Assembly (NCBI GenBank): GCA_029379385.1
Contig: CM055611.1
Location: forward strand, 8,742,001-8,806,000
Direction: 5' to 3'
Length of the DNA: 64,000 nt
Source: Quillaja saponaria
Taxonomy: Eukaryota > Streptophyta > Magnoliopsida > Fabales > Quillajaceae
Shown piece after piece: positions 32,797 to 45,390 of the stretch; the stretch's first letter is position 1, and each line of letters opens with the position of its first letter. The translations under genes were made by a program, and so were the position numbers. The notes under the pieces are model-generated. The model saw only the letters and a list, made by a program, of their open reading frames with translations. It was not told the DNA's origin and did no database searches.

Positions 32797-35647
32797 TGTA
32801 ACACCTTACTTCCTTAATCCTAAACTTAAATTTAATTTGTGTCTTGATGCCTAAATTAATTTGTAATTACTAAAGAGATTAAAGCTTTCTTTGTTTCTAG
32901 AAAATTTCTCTACCAAAATTTTTCTTCTTTTTATTCTTCTAGGACCGAATTCATTAAATCAAATTACCAAGTTTCCTTCCATTTTCTCCGTTGCCGAATT
33001 CGACTACTTTTAATTAAGTGGAATTTTGTTCATTACTTGTTAAAGGAAAACATGTTACCTTCATTTCCTTTTTAATTAATTGGTTCTCTTAATGACACTT
33101 ATTACAAGACACACCTTAACTAAATTTGCTTATTCAATTTACCTTCTTCAAGACTTATATTTTATTACTTTGTATTTTCTAGTAGGATTCTTCATTTAGC
33201 CTTTTAACTTAATTAGTTCATAGACTTAGGATTTTATTAAATCTCCATCTATTACCCAATTTAATTCATATCCACCACTTAGAATAATTCATATTTCTAA
33301 TTTCTTATTAATTCTTAACCTTACATCCTTGTTTCTTTTATCTCCTTTCTCGGCTACATCTTGAAATTAGAATTCCTTTACATCTTAATTTAATTACTAC
33401 CTTGTGAGTACTTTTTTATTAAGACTACATACTAAATTACCCATTAGGATTACTATTGATTTTTATTTACCTAATTCTAGTCTTCCATGGCCGATTAGTA
33501 CTAGACACATTAATCAATTCTTCTTATCTTGTAATATACCATTTGTTTCATGCGTCCTATGTTAATAGTCATCCTACTTTCTTGCCTTAGCCGAATTTAA
33601 CTCTTTCCTTGCCTAAAGTCTTTTTAGCTAAATTGGACAATTCTTTTTCCTAAGGAATACTTCTTGACTAAATTTACTACTTGAACAATTAAGACTTACA
33701 AAATGGACATAGTCTCCTATTTCATTTATTTACATGATACATATTATTTACATGGATTTTACATTAAGTTTAGACCAAAAGGAAACTATTACAATTATTT
33801 TACAAATTTCCTTTAAACAACTAAGCGAAGTCCAAACTAATTACATATTTATAATTATGGCCATCATTAGATTTTTCTTGGATTCACCTATGATCCAACG
33901 ACCATAACACAAAATTACTAGGCCATTCTTCCACTTAGGTGGTGAGTGGAATCACATAAATGACCGTGGGAGGGCTATCCTCATCCACCTCTTCGTAACA
34001 TCAGTCTATAATTTGCCACTACTTAGTAACATACCCGATGCCATCCTCCAAGGAAGAACAAAATACAAAGAAACTTTGAACTATGAACACCTCCATACAA
34101 GCTTAGTTTTCTTGCACATCAAGATGAAGAAAAAGTGAGTTGAACCTCAACAACTATTCACATATAGCAACAAATGATATCTTGATGGAAATTTTAAAAA
34201 TATAGGAATATGCAAATGCTAACTTTATTCTTTTCCTCTTTCCCACTCCTAAGTAACCATTCTTGACCATTCACGCAAACACTAGGCTGCCTTATAAGAA
34301 CTTCGATGTACCATGGATACCAACCTCTTGTATACATGGCACCACTTCTCAATAGTAGGATCCATACTATGGTTTGGACATCATTCTTGGATGCCTGGGA
34401 ACTTCGGCCAACAGGAACTCAAGATAAGTCACTAGAATTATTAGCCTTTTCATTTTCCTTTAAATTTCCCAAAAAGGGAATCCTTTTCATCATTTTCATT
34501 TCATATGCATGAAGGACATGATATTATCATGAAGAATCTAAGAGTATCAAAGAAATAAGTAGTGAAACAAGATGAAATAGGCAAAGAAATGTATAAATAC
34601 TTGCCTAATACCCTTATCCTTTTTATTTTCTTTCTCTTTTCGTACGCCTCATCCTCTTCCTTATTTCAGTTTTCCTCCTCTTTTCTTTCTCCTATGGTTT
34701 TGCTTTCTCTTCCTTTAGCTCACATTTTCCTTGTTTTTGTTTTCTTTCTTTCATTCTTTGGTTTACAGTTTTGGTTTTCTTTCTTGGAGGTTACAGTTTG
34801 GCTTCTTTTGGTGTGTGTTTGTGTTTAAGGCATGTCTCTTTGTTTGGGTGAATTTAAGGTTAACAAAAGGAATGTGTGTGTGTGTGTTAATGATGTATGG
34901 CCGGTATGATATAGGAGTATAATTTCTTTGGCTCTTACTTCATTAATGATTGCTAATCATTTCTACTTTACATCCTCCACTACTTTCTCTCCAAGTTGCC
35001 ATTCTTCTTTACACTTGGCTTCCTTCTCTTAGTTTACTCCTAGTTTTCCAACACTTAGCTTGCCACCTATTCCCACATGTTTTTATACCTCACCCCTGCA
35101 TTTAATGTAACTTTCCACGTATTCCCACTATGTTTTTACACCTCACCCTTGCATTTAATGTAAACTTTTCACCTATGTATTTCTAATTAATCCATTCACA
35201 GCTTTCATTCTTCATCCTCATGGTTTTGGTAACCTAGTCTTCCTAGTTTGGTTCTTTCTTGTTTTATTCTAATCACTCCTTAACTATTTAGTTCCATTGT
35301 AACATGTTTCCATAATTGGAAGTGGTGATGTCATGGTGATGCAATGATGTCATCCTAATGATGTCTCTACCTTTCAATCCTAACTAAACTAACAAAATGA
35401 TGATGTCATCATGATGTCATTATACGATGTCATGATGATGCCACACTTTCTTTTTTTGGAAATTTACTACACTTTCCATATTTGAAAATTTACATTTAAA
35501 TTCTCTAAATTAGATGCATAAAATGAATGCATGAAAATTTCTATCGAATTCATGTATTAGACTAATTTTCTAGCACTTGTATGCTTAACTGTAATTCACA
35601 CATGCTTAGTTCAATTTAATCAAGTTTAAATTCATCGGAGTACTACA
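32797..35647 (+). mobile_element. Solo LTR, 2.85 kb, in gypsy gag-pol
   Basis: Begins TGTAACACC and ends GAGTACTACA. CTAGA is duplicated at 32792-32796 and 35648-35652. Removing it rejoins the gag-pol reading frame. No retroelement domains inside. A TATA box (GTATAAATA, about 34591-34599) precedes a pyrimidine-rich stretch. A cluster of GATGTCAT motifs sits at 35326-35442. Its family differs from the other two solo LTRs in most of its sequence but shares the TACTACA end with 4284-7715. Confidence 0.87.
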
Positions 35648-36350
35648 CTAGACCTCACTGAATATGTGCCAGAAGAAGTTGTTGAAGAAGACATCTAAAT
35701 TTCCTTGCAAGCATTAACTGTAAAAGCAACTAGTTACCTAGTAAAAGGATTTCAGACAATGAAAGTTGCAGGCTTTGTCAAGAAGCAGGAAGTAGTAATA
35801 TTGATTGACAGTGGGAGTACCCACAATTTTATGGATCTGGAACTAACAAGGCGATTGGGACTGAAACTAAGGCTAGACCAGAAACATGGAAGTTGTGGTA
35901 GCAAATGGCTCTAAATTAGTCATATATTCATTCTGCCACAACCTGAAATGGAAAATGGCACAAGTTGATTTCACTACTGAATTCCTAGCTATGCTTCTAA
36001 GCAACTATGATATGGTATTAAGAGTATAGTGGCTAGCATCTTTAGGAAACATAAGGTGGAATTTCCAAGAACTAGTCATGGAGTTCATATGGAAAGACCA
36101 TGAAATCCTGTTAGAAAGGAAAAGAACTTAGTAACGAGTTTGGTTGACAGCAAAAAGACATCCAAGAGACTTAATGATAGCAGTATGCTGATTCAGGTGA
36201 ATGCATTACCTAATTCAAGTCCACAAGAGTAGGCAACACTATCCTCTATGACAATAGCACGAAGTGAGGTAGTGAAACCTGACTTAACTGCATTATTAGA
36301 TAAGTATGCTGATGTATTTGAAATCCCTTTAGCATTACCACCTAAAAGAG
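35648..36350 (+). pseudogene. Gypsy element 2 protease region
   Basis: VKKQEVVILIDSGSTHNFMD (about 35777-35836) carries the aspartic-protease DSGST active-site motif. It is preceded by ISLQALTVKA, the usual linker after gag. Frames are broken on both sides. Confidence 0.8.
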
Positions 36351-37700
36351 AGTTTGATCATTAAATTATTCTCAAAGAAGGTGCAGAACCTATTAACCTC
36401 AAACCATATAGATATGGACCTTTTACAAAAAATATATTATCAAAAATTAGTAAAGGAAATGATAGATAACAAGGTAATAAGGCCCAGTAGTAGTTATTTT
36501 ACTTCACCAATAGTCTTAGTTAAGAAAAATGATGAAACATGGAGATTCTGCATAGACTACAGGAGACTTAACCAGTTAACACTGAAAAATAAGTTTCTAA
36601 TCCCATTAATAGAGGAGCTACTGGATGAACTTCATGGAGCAAGATTCTTTTCTAAGCTTGATTTGAGAAGTGGTTAACATCATATTAGGATGGCACCACA
36701 AGACATTTACAAAACAACTTTTAAAACCCATGAAGGGTTATATGAATTTGTGGTTATGCAATTTGCTCTAACCAATGCACCTGCAACATTCCAAGGTCTT
36801 ATGAACTACATCTTCAAGCCATTATTAAGGAAGTTTGTACTAGTTTTCTTTGATGATATATTGGTTTACAGTAAATCCTAGGATGAACACTTGAAGCACC
36901 TTAGGTAGGTGTTGCAAATCCTGAGAGTGGAGGTGTTGTATGCCAAGAAATCTAAATGCTCATTTGCAAGTCATCAAATAGAATACTTAAGACACATTAT
37001 CATTGAGAATGGGGTGTCTACAAACCCCAAAAAGATAATAGCCATGAGTGAATGGCCAAATCCTAAGACAATGAAAGATCTGAGAGGGTTTCTGGGCTTG
37101 ACAGGTTACTACAGGAGGTTTGTGAAGGATTATGGAAAAGTTAGCAGGGGGTTGAACTTATTGCTAAAGAAAAATGGGTTCAAATGGGACTCTGCAACAA
37201 ATGAAGCATTTCACAAACTGAAATTCCTAATGACACAAGCTCTAGTATTGGCACTGCCCAACTATATGAGACTTTCATAGGGTAGACAGATGCTTTTGGT
37301 TTAGGAAATGGACATGTGTTATTGCAAAAAGGACACCCTTTTGCATTCATAAGAAAAGCTCTAGGGCCTATACACTTGGCTCTGTCCAAATATGAAAAAG
37401 GAACTTATTGCAATAGTGTATGAAATTAACAGATGGAGACAGTACTTGATAGGGAGGCACTTTATAATTAAGACTGATCATCAAGCATTGAATCACATGT
37501 TAGAACAAAAGGAGTGGAACAATGTCTTACAGAAATGGCTTACTAAACTAATGGGACTAGATTATGAAATCCAATACAAAAAAGGCAAAGAAAATATAGT
37601 AGCTAATGCATTCTCAAGGGTGGCAGTAAATGAAAACTATGAAGTAACTTGTTTGGCTATGTCAACTGTTACCACTGACAGAGGGTAGTAACTAGTTGTC
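36351..37700 (+). pseudogene. Gypsy element 2 reverse transcriptase and RNase H
   Basis: Pieces in order: [14 protein letters not shown] [43 protein letters not shown] then a stop, [20 protein letters not shown], and the catalytic [11 protein letters not shown] (about 36847-36879), stop, then LRGFLGLTGYYRRFVKDYG. RNase H follows from about 37392 with FIIKTDHQALNHML and a degraded end VANAFSRV where DALSR is usual. At least four in-frame stops and one frameshift. Confidence 0.88.
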
Positions 37701-38640
37701 AAGGAGATATTCAACTGCAGAAGCTCATTAAAGAACTGGAACAAGGGCAAGGAAGCCATAAGCACTATAAACTTGTACAGGGTTAACTCAAGAGAAAAGG
37801 AAAACTGGTAGTGGGACAAAGTGAAGCATTAAGAAAAAGAGTTGCTACTTATGTTTTATACTAGTGGACCAAGTGGACACTCTGGGATTCATGGTACAAT
37901 TAAGAGGCTAGGAAGTACCTTCTACTTGAAAGGTGTAGAAGAGTGTGAGAAATTTCATTTGGAGTTGCGAAGCATGCCTGAGATTTAAAGGAGAAACAGT
38001 AACAATGCCAGGCATACTACAACCCCGACTTATTCCAAATGAGGTATGGTCCTTCTATCTCAACGGATTTCATAATAGGCCTACCCAAATCAGAAGGTGC
38101 AAATGTGATATAGTAATAGTTGACAGGCTATTTATGTTTGCCCATTTTATAGCATTGCAACATCAGTAGCTCAAGCCTTTATTGACAGGGTGTACAATAT
38201 ACATGGCATGCCAGTAGAATTAATCACTGACAGAGATCCTGTATTCATGTTTGGGTTTTGGAAAGAGCTTTTTTGAGTGCAACAGGTTAAGATGCATTAC
38301 TCCATTGCTTATCATCTACAAACAGATGAACCTACAAAGGCAGTAAACAGATCACTAGAGACCTACTTAAGGTGCTTTACAGGAGACACACCTCACACTT
38401 GGGTAAAATGGTTACCTATAGCCCAATGGTGGTACAATTCAGCTCCCGACTCATCCATTAATATTTCCCCTTACCAGGTAATGTTCTGCCTGGAACCTCT
38501 TTCCCATATACCTTATTTCAAGATGGATTCTAATAATGATATGGTAGACAGGTCCTTGTTAGTTAAAGAGACCATATTCCACTTCTTGAAACAGCACTTG
38601 AAGAAGGCTCAAGAGAGAATGAAGGTATAGCTCATAAACA
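37701..38640 (+). pseudogene. Gypsy element 2 integrase
   Basis: Zinc-binding part near 37870 (GHSGIHGTIKRL), then core pieces LITDRDPVF (second catalytic Asp, about 38220-38245) and a long open stretch 38277-38630. In the latter, the segment that normally reads GQTEVVNR reads EPTKAVNR, so the third catalytic residue, glutamate, is lysine. Several stops lie upstream. Integration activity is not possible. Confidence 0.82.
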
Positions 38641-39105
38641 CAGATCAGAAAGATAATGTGAAGTATGAGGCTAGGTCTATCTTAAACTCAAACCTTATAG
38701 ACAAAGGTCTATAGCTACTGGTACTTTCAATAAGCTAGCTGCTAAGTACTTTAGCCCTTACCAAGTCTTAAGCAGACTAGGATAAGTAGCTTACGCCTTA
38801 TAAGTGCCTTAAGGATCTAAGATACATAATGTCTTCCATGTGTCCTTAATTAAGAAACAACATGGGCATCATGAAGTATATCAGCAACTGCCAAGCTTCA
38901 GTGAGGAAGGTCAGCTGGTTTTAAAACCTATGGTAATACTAAACCGGAGAATGATAAGAAGAGCAAACAAACCAGTGGCATAAGTCCTAGTATAATGGTT
39001 CAACAATTGTAGGGACGATTGTACTTGGGAAGACTACAGTGCCCTCAAAGCAAAATATCCTTTATGGAATCCTTGTGGACAAGGATCAACTGAAGAAAGG
39101 AGTCT
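38641..39105 (+). pseudogene. Gypsy element 2 chromodomain-like tail
   Basis: FNKLAAKYFSPYQVLSRLG, then in another frame IHNVFHVSLIKKQHGHH, ILNRRMIRRANK and DDCTWEDYSALKAKYP. This is the Pol C-terminus of chromoviruses. The same tail survives in element 1. Confidence 0.7.
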
Positions 39106-39443
39106 TGATAAGGGAAATCTAGTTATGGGTTCGGGTTACAATGTAGAAGACAAGTATTCCCAGGCCCAAGCTTAATCAGATGCAATACATAGCGTTTGGA
39201 TTAATGGATCTATTATATTGTAACTAAGTCAGTTAGCTAATCAATTGCAGGTTATTGGATTAGTTAGGTTGTTAAAGTCTTACTAGACCTGTATAAACGA
39301 CTCTAGCTTGTATTGAAAACTCATATTCTGAATTCAATGAAATTGGCTGACGCCTACTCTTCTTTCTCTCTCAAATTCCTTTTTCTCATCCCCAACTCTG
39401 TGAGATTAAGTTTCCATTCTTGGAACTTGATTTTTCCTTATAA
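39106..39443 (+). repeat. Gypsy element 2, 3' LTR
   Basis: 338 bp, TGATAAGGG to CCTTATAA, followed by the target-site copy CTTAT at 39444-39448. The TATA-like TATAAACGAC is at about 39292-39301. Confidence 0.9.
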
Positions 39444-39448
39444 CTTAT

Positions 39449-41033
39449 GTGTGTAGGTCTCAGAAGTAATGCTACAGCAGACCCATGGTATGCTAAAAAA
39501 ATGAGTCTTTATAGCTTAGCTCTTATTCTAATTAAGAAAATTCTCCACCGAGTCTCACGTTATGTCGTGGTTTCGTCATAGGATATGATTGCAGTGATAG
39601 AACATTACAAATTATGGGACTTTTTTTGATTTCATGTTTCCAGATAAATACCTGTGAACTTCCATACTTTTTTGTACCAATCTCAAGTTTTCAACTGAAA
39701 ATTAATGTAAGTATTATCTTTTGAAGTTCATTATTCAAACTTCAATTGAAAATAACCAAGTGAAATAGGCCTTTGCTTGTTTTATTGGATTGGTTAGGAT
39801 TCATTGATGCCATTGTGAAAGTGAAACTGAAAAGGGCAAGATTTGGGGTGTCTTGCACCTAGCTTTCTAGTTCTATAATGGCTAGCATTAAAGGGAACAT
39901 TAATTTAGGGTTGTAAATGGTGGATATAAGTCATGGTGTTGCTAAGCATTCAAATTGAAGATTTATGTTGCTTGTGAATTGGTGTAGTCTTTACTAGTGT
40001 GTTGGAAAGGGTTCACCATCCAATTCTTCATTGTTTTGTGGTTAGAAGTTTGTGGCAGTTCCTGTTTTGCCTTTATAATTATTCCACGTGCAATTCTAGA
40101 CCTTTTCACGTGTTTGAACTGTAAGATTTGTAGGAAAAGAAAACAAGTAGCATGGAAGGTTGTCAAAAGAAAATAACATAAATGAGGCAGAGTAGCTTCA
40201 TGCCTGTGTAAGTAGTAATTCCTATGGAGGTAAATTACAATCGAAATCAACAAGAAAAACTTACAAAACATAAGGATGAAAGAAAGTTTCTTTCTCCTAA
40301 TTCATTCTATACAAAAAGAATTGGAGACTAACTAAATATTATAGCTAATCGACTCAATTTATAGAAGTCAAAATATAAAAAGAATACACTTATCCTTAAA
40401 TGAATTGTTCTACAAAACTTTCATTGACCAATTATTGCCATGTCAACATAATCCTTTCTTCCTCTTTTTCTTGTGGACTTGAAGAGCACCAATTTCTCTC
40501 AAAAACTTTGAAGTTCTCATTGTCGTGTTCTTGTATTCAAAAGTTGGCACAAATATGACTAAATTTGTTGATAATGGATTTGCTGATACATAAATAAAAA
40601 CAGAGAAAGAATGGGAAGGGAAGGTTATGAAGTCACAAATATAAAATTTTTTTAAGAAATTCTTTTTAGGGGAAAGATGAAAACTTGAGAGAGCAAGATT
40701 TATTAGTAATAAACCACCAACATAACCCAGAATAGGTCCTAGGAAGTTACATTTCTTTGTCTTGATCCTAATACCAAGAAGCAAGAAAGATAAATGAAAT
40801 TCCTGTTAATTATACCAAACAAGTTCTATCTTATTTGATATTCTCATTGCCTCCAAGCTTGCTTTTCCTTGACTAAAACTTTAAGCCTGCATCAATATCA
40901 TTTCAGGAGTGTTGCTTCCAATTGTCTCCTATATTCATGTCTATTGGCTGATATTGTTATCCAACTGCAGGTTTATACCATGGTTTAGAAATATAAGAAG
41001 AAAGATTTGTCCCCAGCAAAAAAGAGAAACTGA
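39449..41033 (+). pseudogene. MUTYH A2 remnants
   Basis: 39449-39487 reads VSEVMLQQT in one frame and ends at a GTATGC donor, as in A1. The last exon, 40971-41033, follows CTGCAG and reads VYTMV, then a stop where Gln is expected (CAG to TAG), then KYKKKDLSPAKKRN. The catalytic middle of the gene is absent. Confidence 0.8.
39768..40561. repeat. Unassigned segment shared with block 3
   Basis: Absent from block 1, where 9696 joins directly to sequence equivalent to about 40710. From 39960 it begins with a further copy of the NAC-MUTYH intergenic stretch (GCTTGTGAATTGGTGTAG) and then matches 62089-62890, including AGGTAAATTACAA and CCTTTCTTCCTCTTTTTCTT. I do not recognise a gene; a short minus-strand frame ends LQVHKKKRKKG but has no family I know. 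Confidence 0.5.
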
Positions 41034-41736
41034 AGGACAAAGAAACTGAATTCTTGAACCATAACTTTTCTAATAGGCGGGAGGATATTTGAACTGAAAT
41101 CTTGCATTCTTTTACTTTGCTGCTAAGAGACTGGATATTAGCTAACAATAACCCTCAAATCTCAGACTACGAGAGTTGTCATTATGTAATGTATGTGTTA
41201 AAATTATGAATTGCATTGTTATTGGGCTTGTTGTTAAGGCAGCATAACCCCTCCTTTTGTTTTAAATAAAAAAAAAAATTATGCTTTTGCTTTCAGAAAT
41301 CATATGCTTGTAAATATTTATTTATTTATTTTTAGTAATATATTAACCCATTTTGTTATTGACTGTCAATTGTGATTCAATTTTATCAATTTCGTCTCTC
41401 AATATTTAATTTTATCAATTGAATCCTTTAAAGATTCAATGTTATCAATTTCATCCTTCTATATATTTGACTAATTGAGAATTGATGAAAGTTTATATTT
41501 CACTAAGTGAGAATTGATGAAAGGTTTTATTTGACTGGTTAAGAAAACAAAAATGATTATTTTTATTTAACGTGCATGTGACATTTAGAAAGGTAAATTT
41601 TTGTATTTTTAAAAAAAAATTATATTAACATGCTAATTATCTAATTCAAAATTTATCCATATTTTCATAAAGACAATCCGTAACATATTATAGACAACAA
41701 AAATATTATTTCAATGAAAACTTGAAAGAATTTAGG

Positions 41737-42783
41737 TAGGAGTGTGCAATCGGGTAGATGACTTGGGTTTGACATAGTTCTCACTTAACCTAACAAAGTT
41801 GAGTTGACAAAAATCTCACTCAACTTTTTAAGTCGAGTGGTTAGATGATAGAAAATTTCACCTGGTTAAAAACTAAGTTGGGTCAGTTATGTTATGACTT
41901 TTTATTTGTTGATCGACCTTACTATAGAATGATCTAATACCTACTTTTAACAAATAACTAGCTTTCATGGCATACGCGTTGCATGTAAATTATATTTATG
42001 ATATTTACATATATATTCATCAATAATTAATATACATATCAAGAAATTATAGTTAATAAAAATATACTACATATTTTTTTTATTCAATTCTAATATTGAT
42101 ATTTAAATAGAGAAGAATTATAAGAAAAACAATTTAAAAGATATTTAATAAATGCTAAATGTCACTATGTAATAATAATAACTCATAGGAGTGTTTAAGG
42201 AAATTAAAATTTTCTGCCATTAAGGAACTTTTATATATGGTATAAATATAGGTATAGATAAGTTGTGAAATAAAAAATATTCGAAGTTATATAAATTTGT
42301 TAAAATAATATATATTTAACATGAATAAAAATTCAAATTAAATATGATAAGGTTAAAAATCAACATGAATATGGATTGAGTTGAATCATACAATCATTAT
42401 CATATGTATTAAGAGAGTCTAGATTGAATATTAACATATTGTTTGTATATATAAAAAAAGTTTTAAAATATTAGTAAATAAATCAGGGTGAGTTGGGCTC
42501 TTGGGTTAATATTTTTTTCTCCCAGATAAATAACCCGACCTGAGATAGAAGATAAAAATTCACCCAATCTAAACTCAACTAAGCCTTAAATCTCAAACTA
42601 GTTAGGGTCAGCAATATGAATCATTTTTCTCTATTCGCAGTAATCCAATGCATCATTTTCACCAATGCCTAGAGTAGCTTTATCCAAATTCACCCAATCT
42701 AAAACTCAGATTTAATCAGATTATCGGGTTTCGACCATGTCTGCTTGAGTTAGTACGGCTCTTGGTTTTTCTACACATCCCTA
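41737..42783 (+). mobile_element. hAT-like non-autonomous element, block 2 copy
   Basis: 1047 bp, TAGGAGTGTGCA to TACACATCCCTA, the intact counterpart of 10726-15344. It holds the empty target TAAAT at 42149-42153. No transposase. Confidence 0.6.
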
Positions 42784-43206
42784 AATTAGGGATTAAGAAT
42801 TTATTATTTTGATATAGCAATGAGAAGTTTTATCAGTATTACTTTCTAAATTTTATATGCATATTAGTAATACAAGTTAATTAATTCTTTTGTTATTGTT
42901 TTTGACATGAAAAATAAATATTATGTTAATTCATAATTAAGGAAATGTAGTGAGGACCAAAATTGAGAAATTGAAATTTTCTTTTCAAAAATTTGATTGA
43001 GAACATTCAAGATTAGGGACTAAATTAATAATTTTAAAACCTTTTAGGGATCTATTTGATAAATTGACCATTGAAGAACAAAATCAATAAATTAAAAATC
43101 TTTTATAGATATGATTGATGAAATTAATATTGACAGACAAAATTGATAAATTAATCATATTTGAGGGACCAAAGTAATAGTCTAGTATAATTTTCTAAAT
43201 AAAATA

Positions 43207-43914
43207 GGGTCAATTGAATTTTATCCCCATAAACTACCATTTGTTTTACAATAATCTTCATAAACTATTAAGTTAGGCATATAATCCCCTATTTGAGTCA
43301 TAATTGACAAATAACCCTCACCCATCCAAATTAGTCATTAAATCTAACTAATTGACTTATAAAAGACTAAACTAACATTAATATAAGTTTTTTTTTTTTT
43401 TTTTTTACTTTCTATCTATTGTTTCTTCTTTAAACTTTTCTTCTTCTATAAATTAAAATCTTCATATTTATCCAATTTTAGCATATTCTTTAATAATTGT
43501 AACACCTTAATAAGAAAACAAAAATTTTGATGAAAATATTATCTTTAAAATAAAAATTGAAGCAACTCGTATAATTTCTATAAATCAAAAAAATAATATC
43601 TATAAATCTATTGATAATTTAGATATTATGATAAGAAAATAAAAATTATAAAATATTTAAATATTATTTATGTATGCTAAAATTGAATCAATATTCTAAA
43701 GAATGTAGTTTGATAAAAAAAATCAAAAGAAAAGATGTAAAGAGGAGAAAATATAACAAAAAATTATAGTGAGGGTAATTTAGTCTTTTAAAAGTTAATT
43801 TGTTAGATTTAATTACTAGATGAGTGTGGGTTATTTGCTAATTATGACTCAAATAAGGACATTATGTACCTAATTTAATAGTTCATGAGGGTTATTGCAA
43901 AATGAGTGGAACCC
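43207..43914. mobile_element. Foldback MITE, block 2 copy
   Basis: Colinear and nearly identical with 15768-16472, with the same roughly 160-bp inverted arms. A longer poly-T tract lies at about 43388-43406. Confidence 0.75.
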
Positions 43915-44267
43915 TAATATAATAATCAGAATTCTAATTTTCAAATTCCAATAATGTGGGAATTGACTCTTAATTTTAGAAAAACAAAATAAATAGTGAA
44001 TAAACTTTCTTTAACACATATGTTTTTTGCATATAGTTTTCATAACAATGCAAGCCTTTTCTACTTGTGTGTAGGGGTGTAAAAAAAACCGAGGTCACAT
44101 CGAGGCTTGACTCGTTAATTTAGACATATTTGAACTCGGATTGTATTTGTCAAAAACTCAATTAAAGGAAAGATATATGACAAGGGTCAAAGAGATTCTA
44201 ACATTGGCTAATTGAAAAGCAAATATGGGAAATAACCATCAACCTCAAGGAACTTCTTTATGTTAGT

Positions 44268-44505
44268 TAGTTTTTTTTTTTTTTTTTTTTTTTCATGTAA
44301 ATATTTTTATTATAAATTTATATAAAATATTAATATTATATTAAATGAGCCATACTTTGTGAAGTTTGGGTTTGGATCGTTTACTAAATAAGATTTAAAT
44401 AAAGTTAAAACACGCCTAATTGAAAACAAATTGAGCTCAATTTCAATCCTTAACGAGTTTGTTTTTGAAAAGCAGTGTTCTTTTATACGCTTACTTGTAT
44501 GCATG
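44268..44505. other. Segment present only in block 2
   Basis: Starts with a poly-T run of about 24 bases and is missing at the colinear point in block 1 (near 16815). It contains GATCGTTTACTAAATAAG and AACGAGTTTG. No clear target duplication, so it may be an insertion here or a deletion in block 1. Confidence 0.45.
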
Positions 44506-44983
44506 TTCACTTTTGCTAGTTTTCTTTTATTTTCTACGTTGTTAGATTGTTTTACATGAGGAGTAAATGCATATGATTGAATGTACAGGGAATCATTTAA
44601 AAAAAAATACTAAAATCATATAGGGTCACATACTGTAATCTAAAAAATAATAATTTAAATAATAAATTAACTAGGAAATTTATACGTGGACCACTAATTT
44701 TGATAGGTGCACGGGGTGGTGGATCAAAACTGATGAATTTGCTAAGTGGTCCTATTGATATGCGCCTCTAGTCATAAAAAAAGTTTTAATTTTTTTTTTT
44801 TCACTTTCTACTATATGATTTGTCTTTTAAGCTCCTCTTTTAATTTTATTTTTTTTCAAATAATTTCAGTTTTTGCTTTTTTTTTTTTTTTTTTGGTACA
44901 ATTTTCTTAATTTAGAAAAATAATTTATATTAAAATAAAAAGGAAATTACAAAGATTGGGGAGAAAAATAGTAATAATGGTTG

Positions 44984-45390
44984 AAGAGTGTGACATTGAG
45001 GTAAGGCTAGTGTTTGACATTAGGATATAAATTTATAGTAGTAACAAGGGCATTTCGCTTATAGTTTTATCCTTTTATATAGAAAATTACTTATCGCATC
45101 AGATAAATTAATATATATAAGAGTGTGACATTGAGGTAAGGCTAGTGTTTGACATTAGGATATAAATTTATAGTAGTAACAAGGGCATTTCGCTTATAGT
45201 TTTATCCTTTTATATAGAAAATTACTTATCTCATCAGATAAATTAATATATATAAGAGTGTGACATTGAGGTAAGGCTAGTGTTTGACATTAGGATAGTA
45301 AATTTATAGTAGTAACAAGGGCCTTTCACTTATAGTTTCATCCTTTTATATCGAAAATTACTTAGCTAATCAGATAAAATAATATATATA
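44984..45390 (+). repeat. 135-bp tandem triplication upstream of NAC B2
   Basis: Three copies starting AAGAGTGTGACATTGAGGTA at 44984, 45119 and 45254. Copies one and two are almost identical and the third has a handful of changes. B1 has one copy (from about 17320). It lies about 0.8-1.2 kb before the NAC B2 start. Confidence 0.95.

Larger units (their letters stand above)
31194..39443 (+). mobile_element. Ty3/gypsy chromovirus-like element 2, 5'-truncated
   Basis: Orthologous copy of element 1 created by block duplication. It begins inside the nested solo LTR (31194-31710), then the gypsy 5' LTR end (GATTTTGCCTTATCA, to 31725), primer site 31728-31739, gag, a second solo LTR (32797-35647), pol and the 3' LTR (39106-39443), followed by CTTAT (39444-39448). 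Pol order protease, reverse transcriptase, RNase H, integrase, chromodomain-like tail is Ty3/gypsy. Many stops and frameshifts make it inactive. Confidence 0.9.

Noticed and set aside
34562..34828. Membrane-like hydrophobic protein
   Set aside because: Translation of a pyrimidine-rich stretch after the TATA box of a solo LTR; no family resemblance.
36351..38640. Integrated plant pararetrovirus
   Set aside because: Integrase, LTRs, a tRNA primer site and a target duplication are present, and no movement protein is seen; it is a Ty3/gypsy retrotransposon.
40443..40784. Minus-strand protein ending LQVHKKKRKKG
   Set aside because: The block 3 copy does not keep the frame, and no family is recognised, so it is left as an unassigned repeat.
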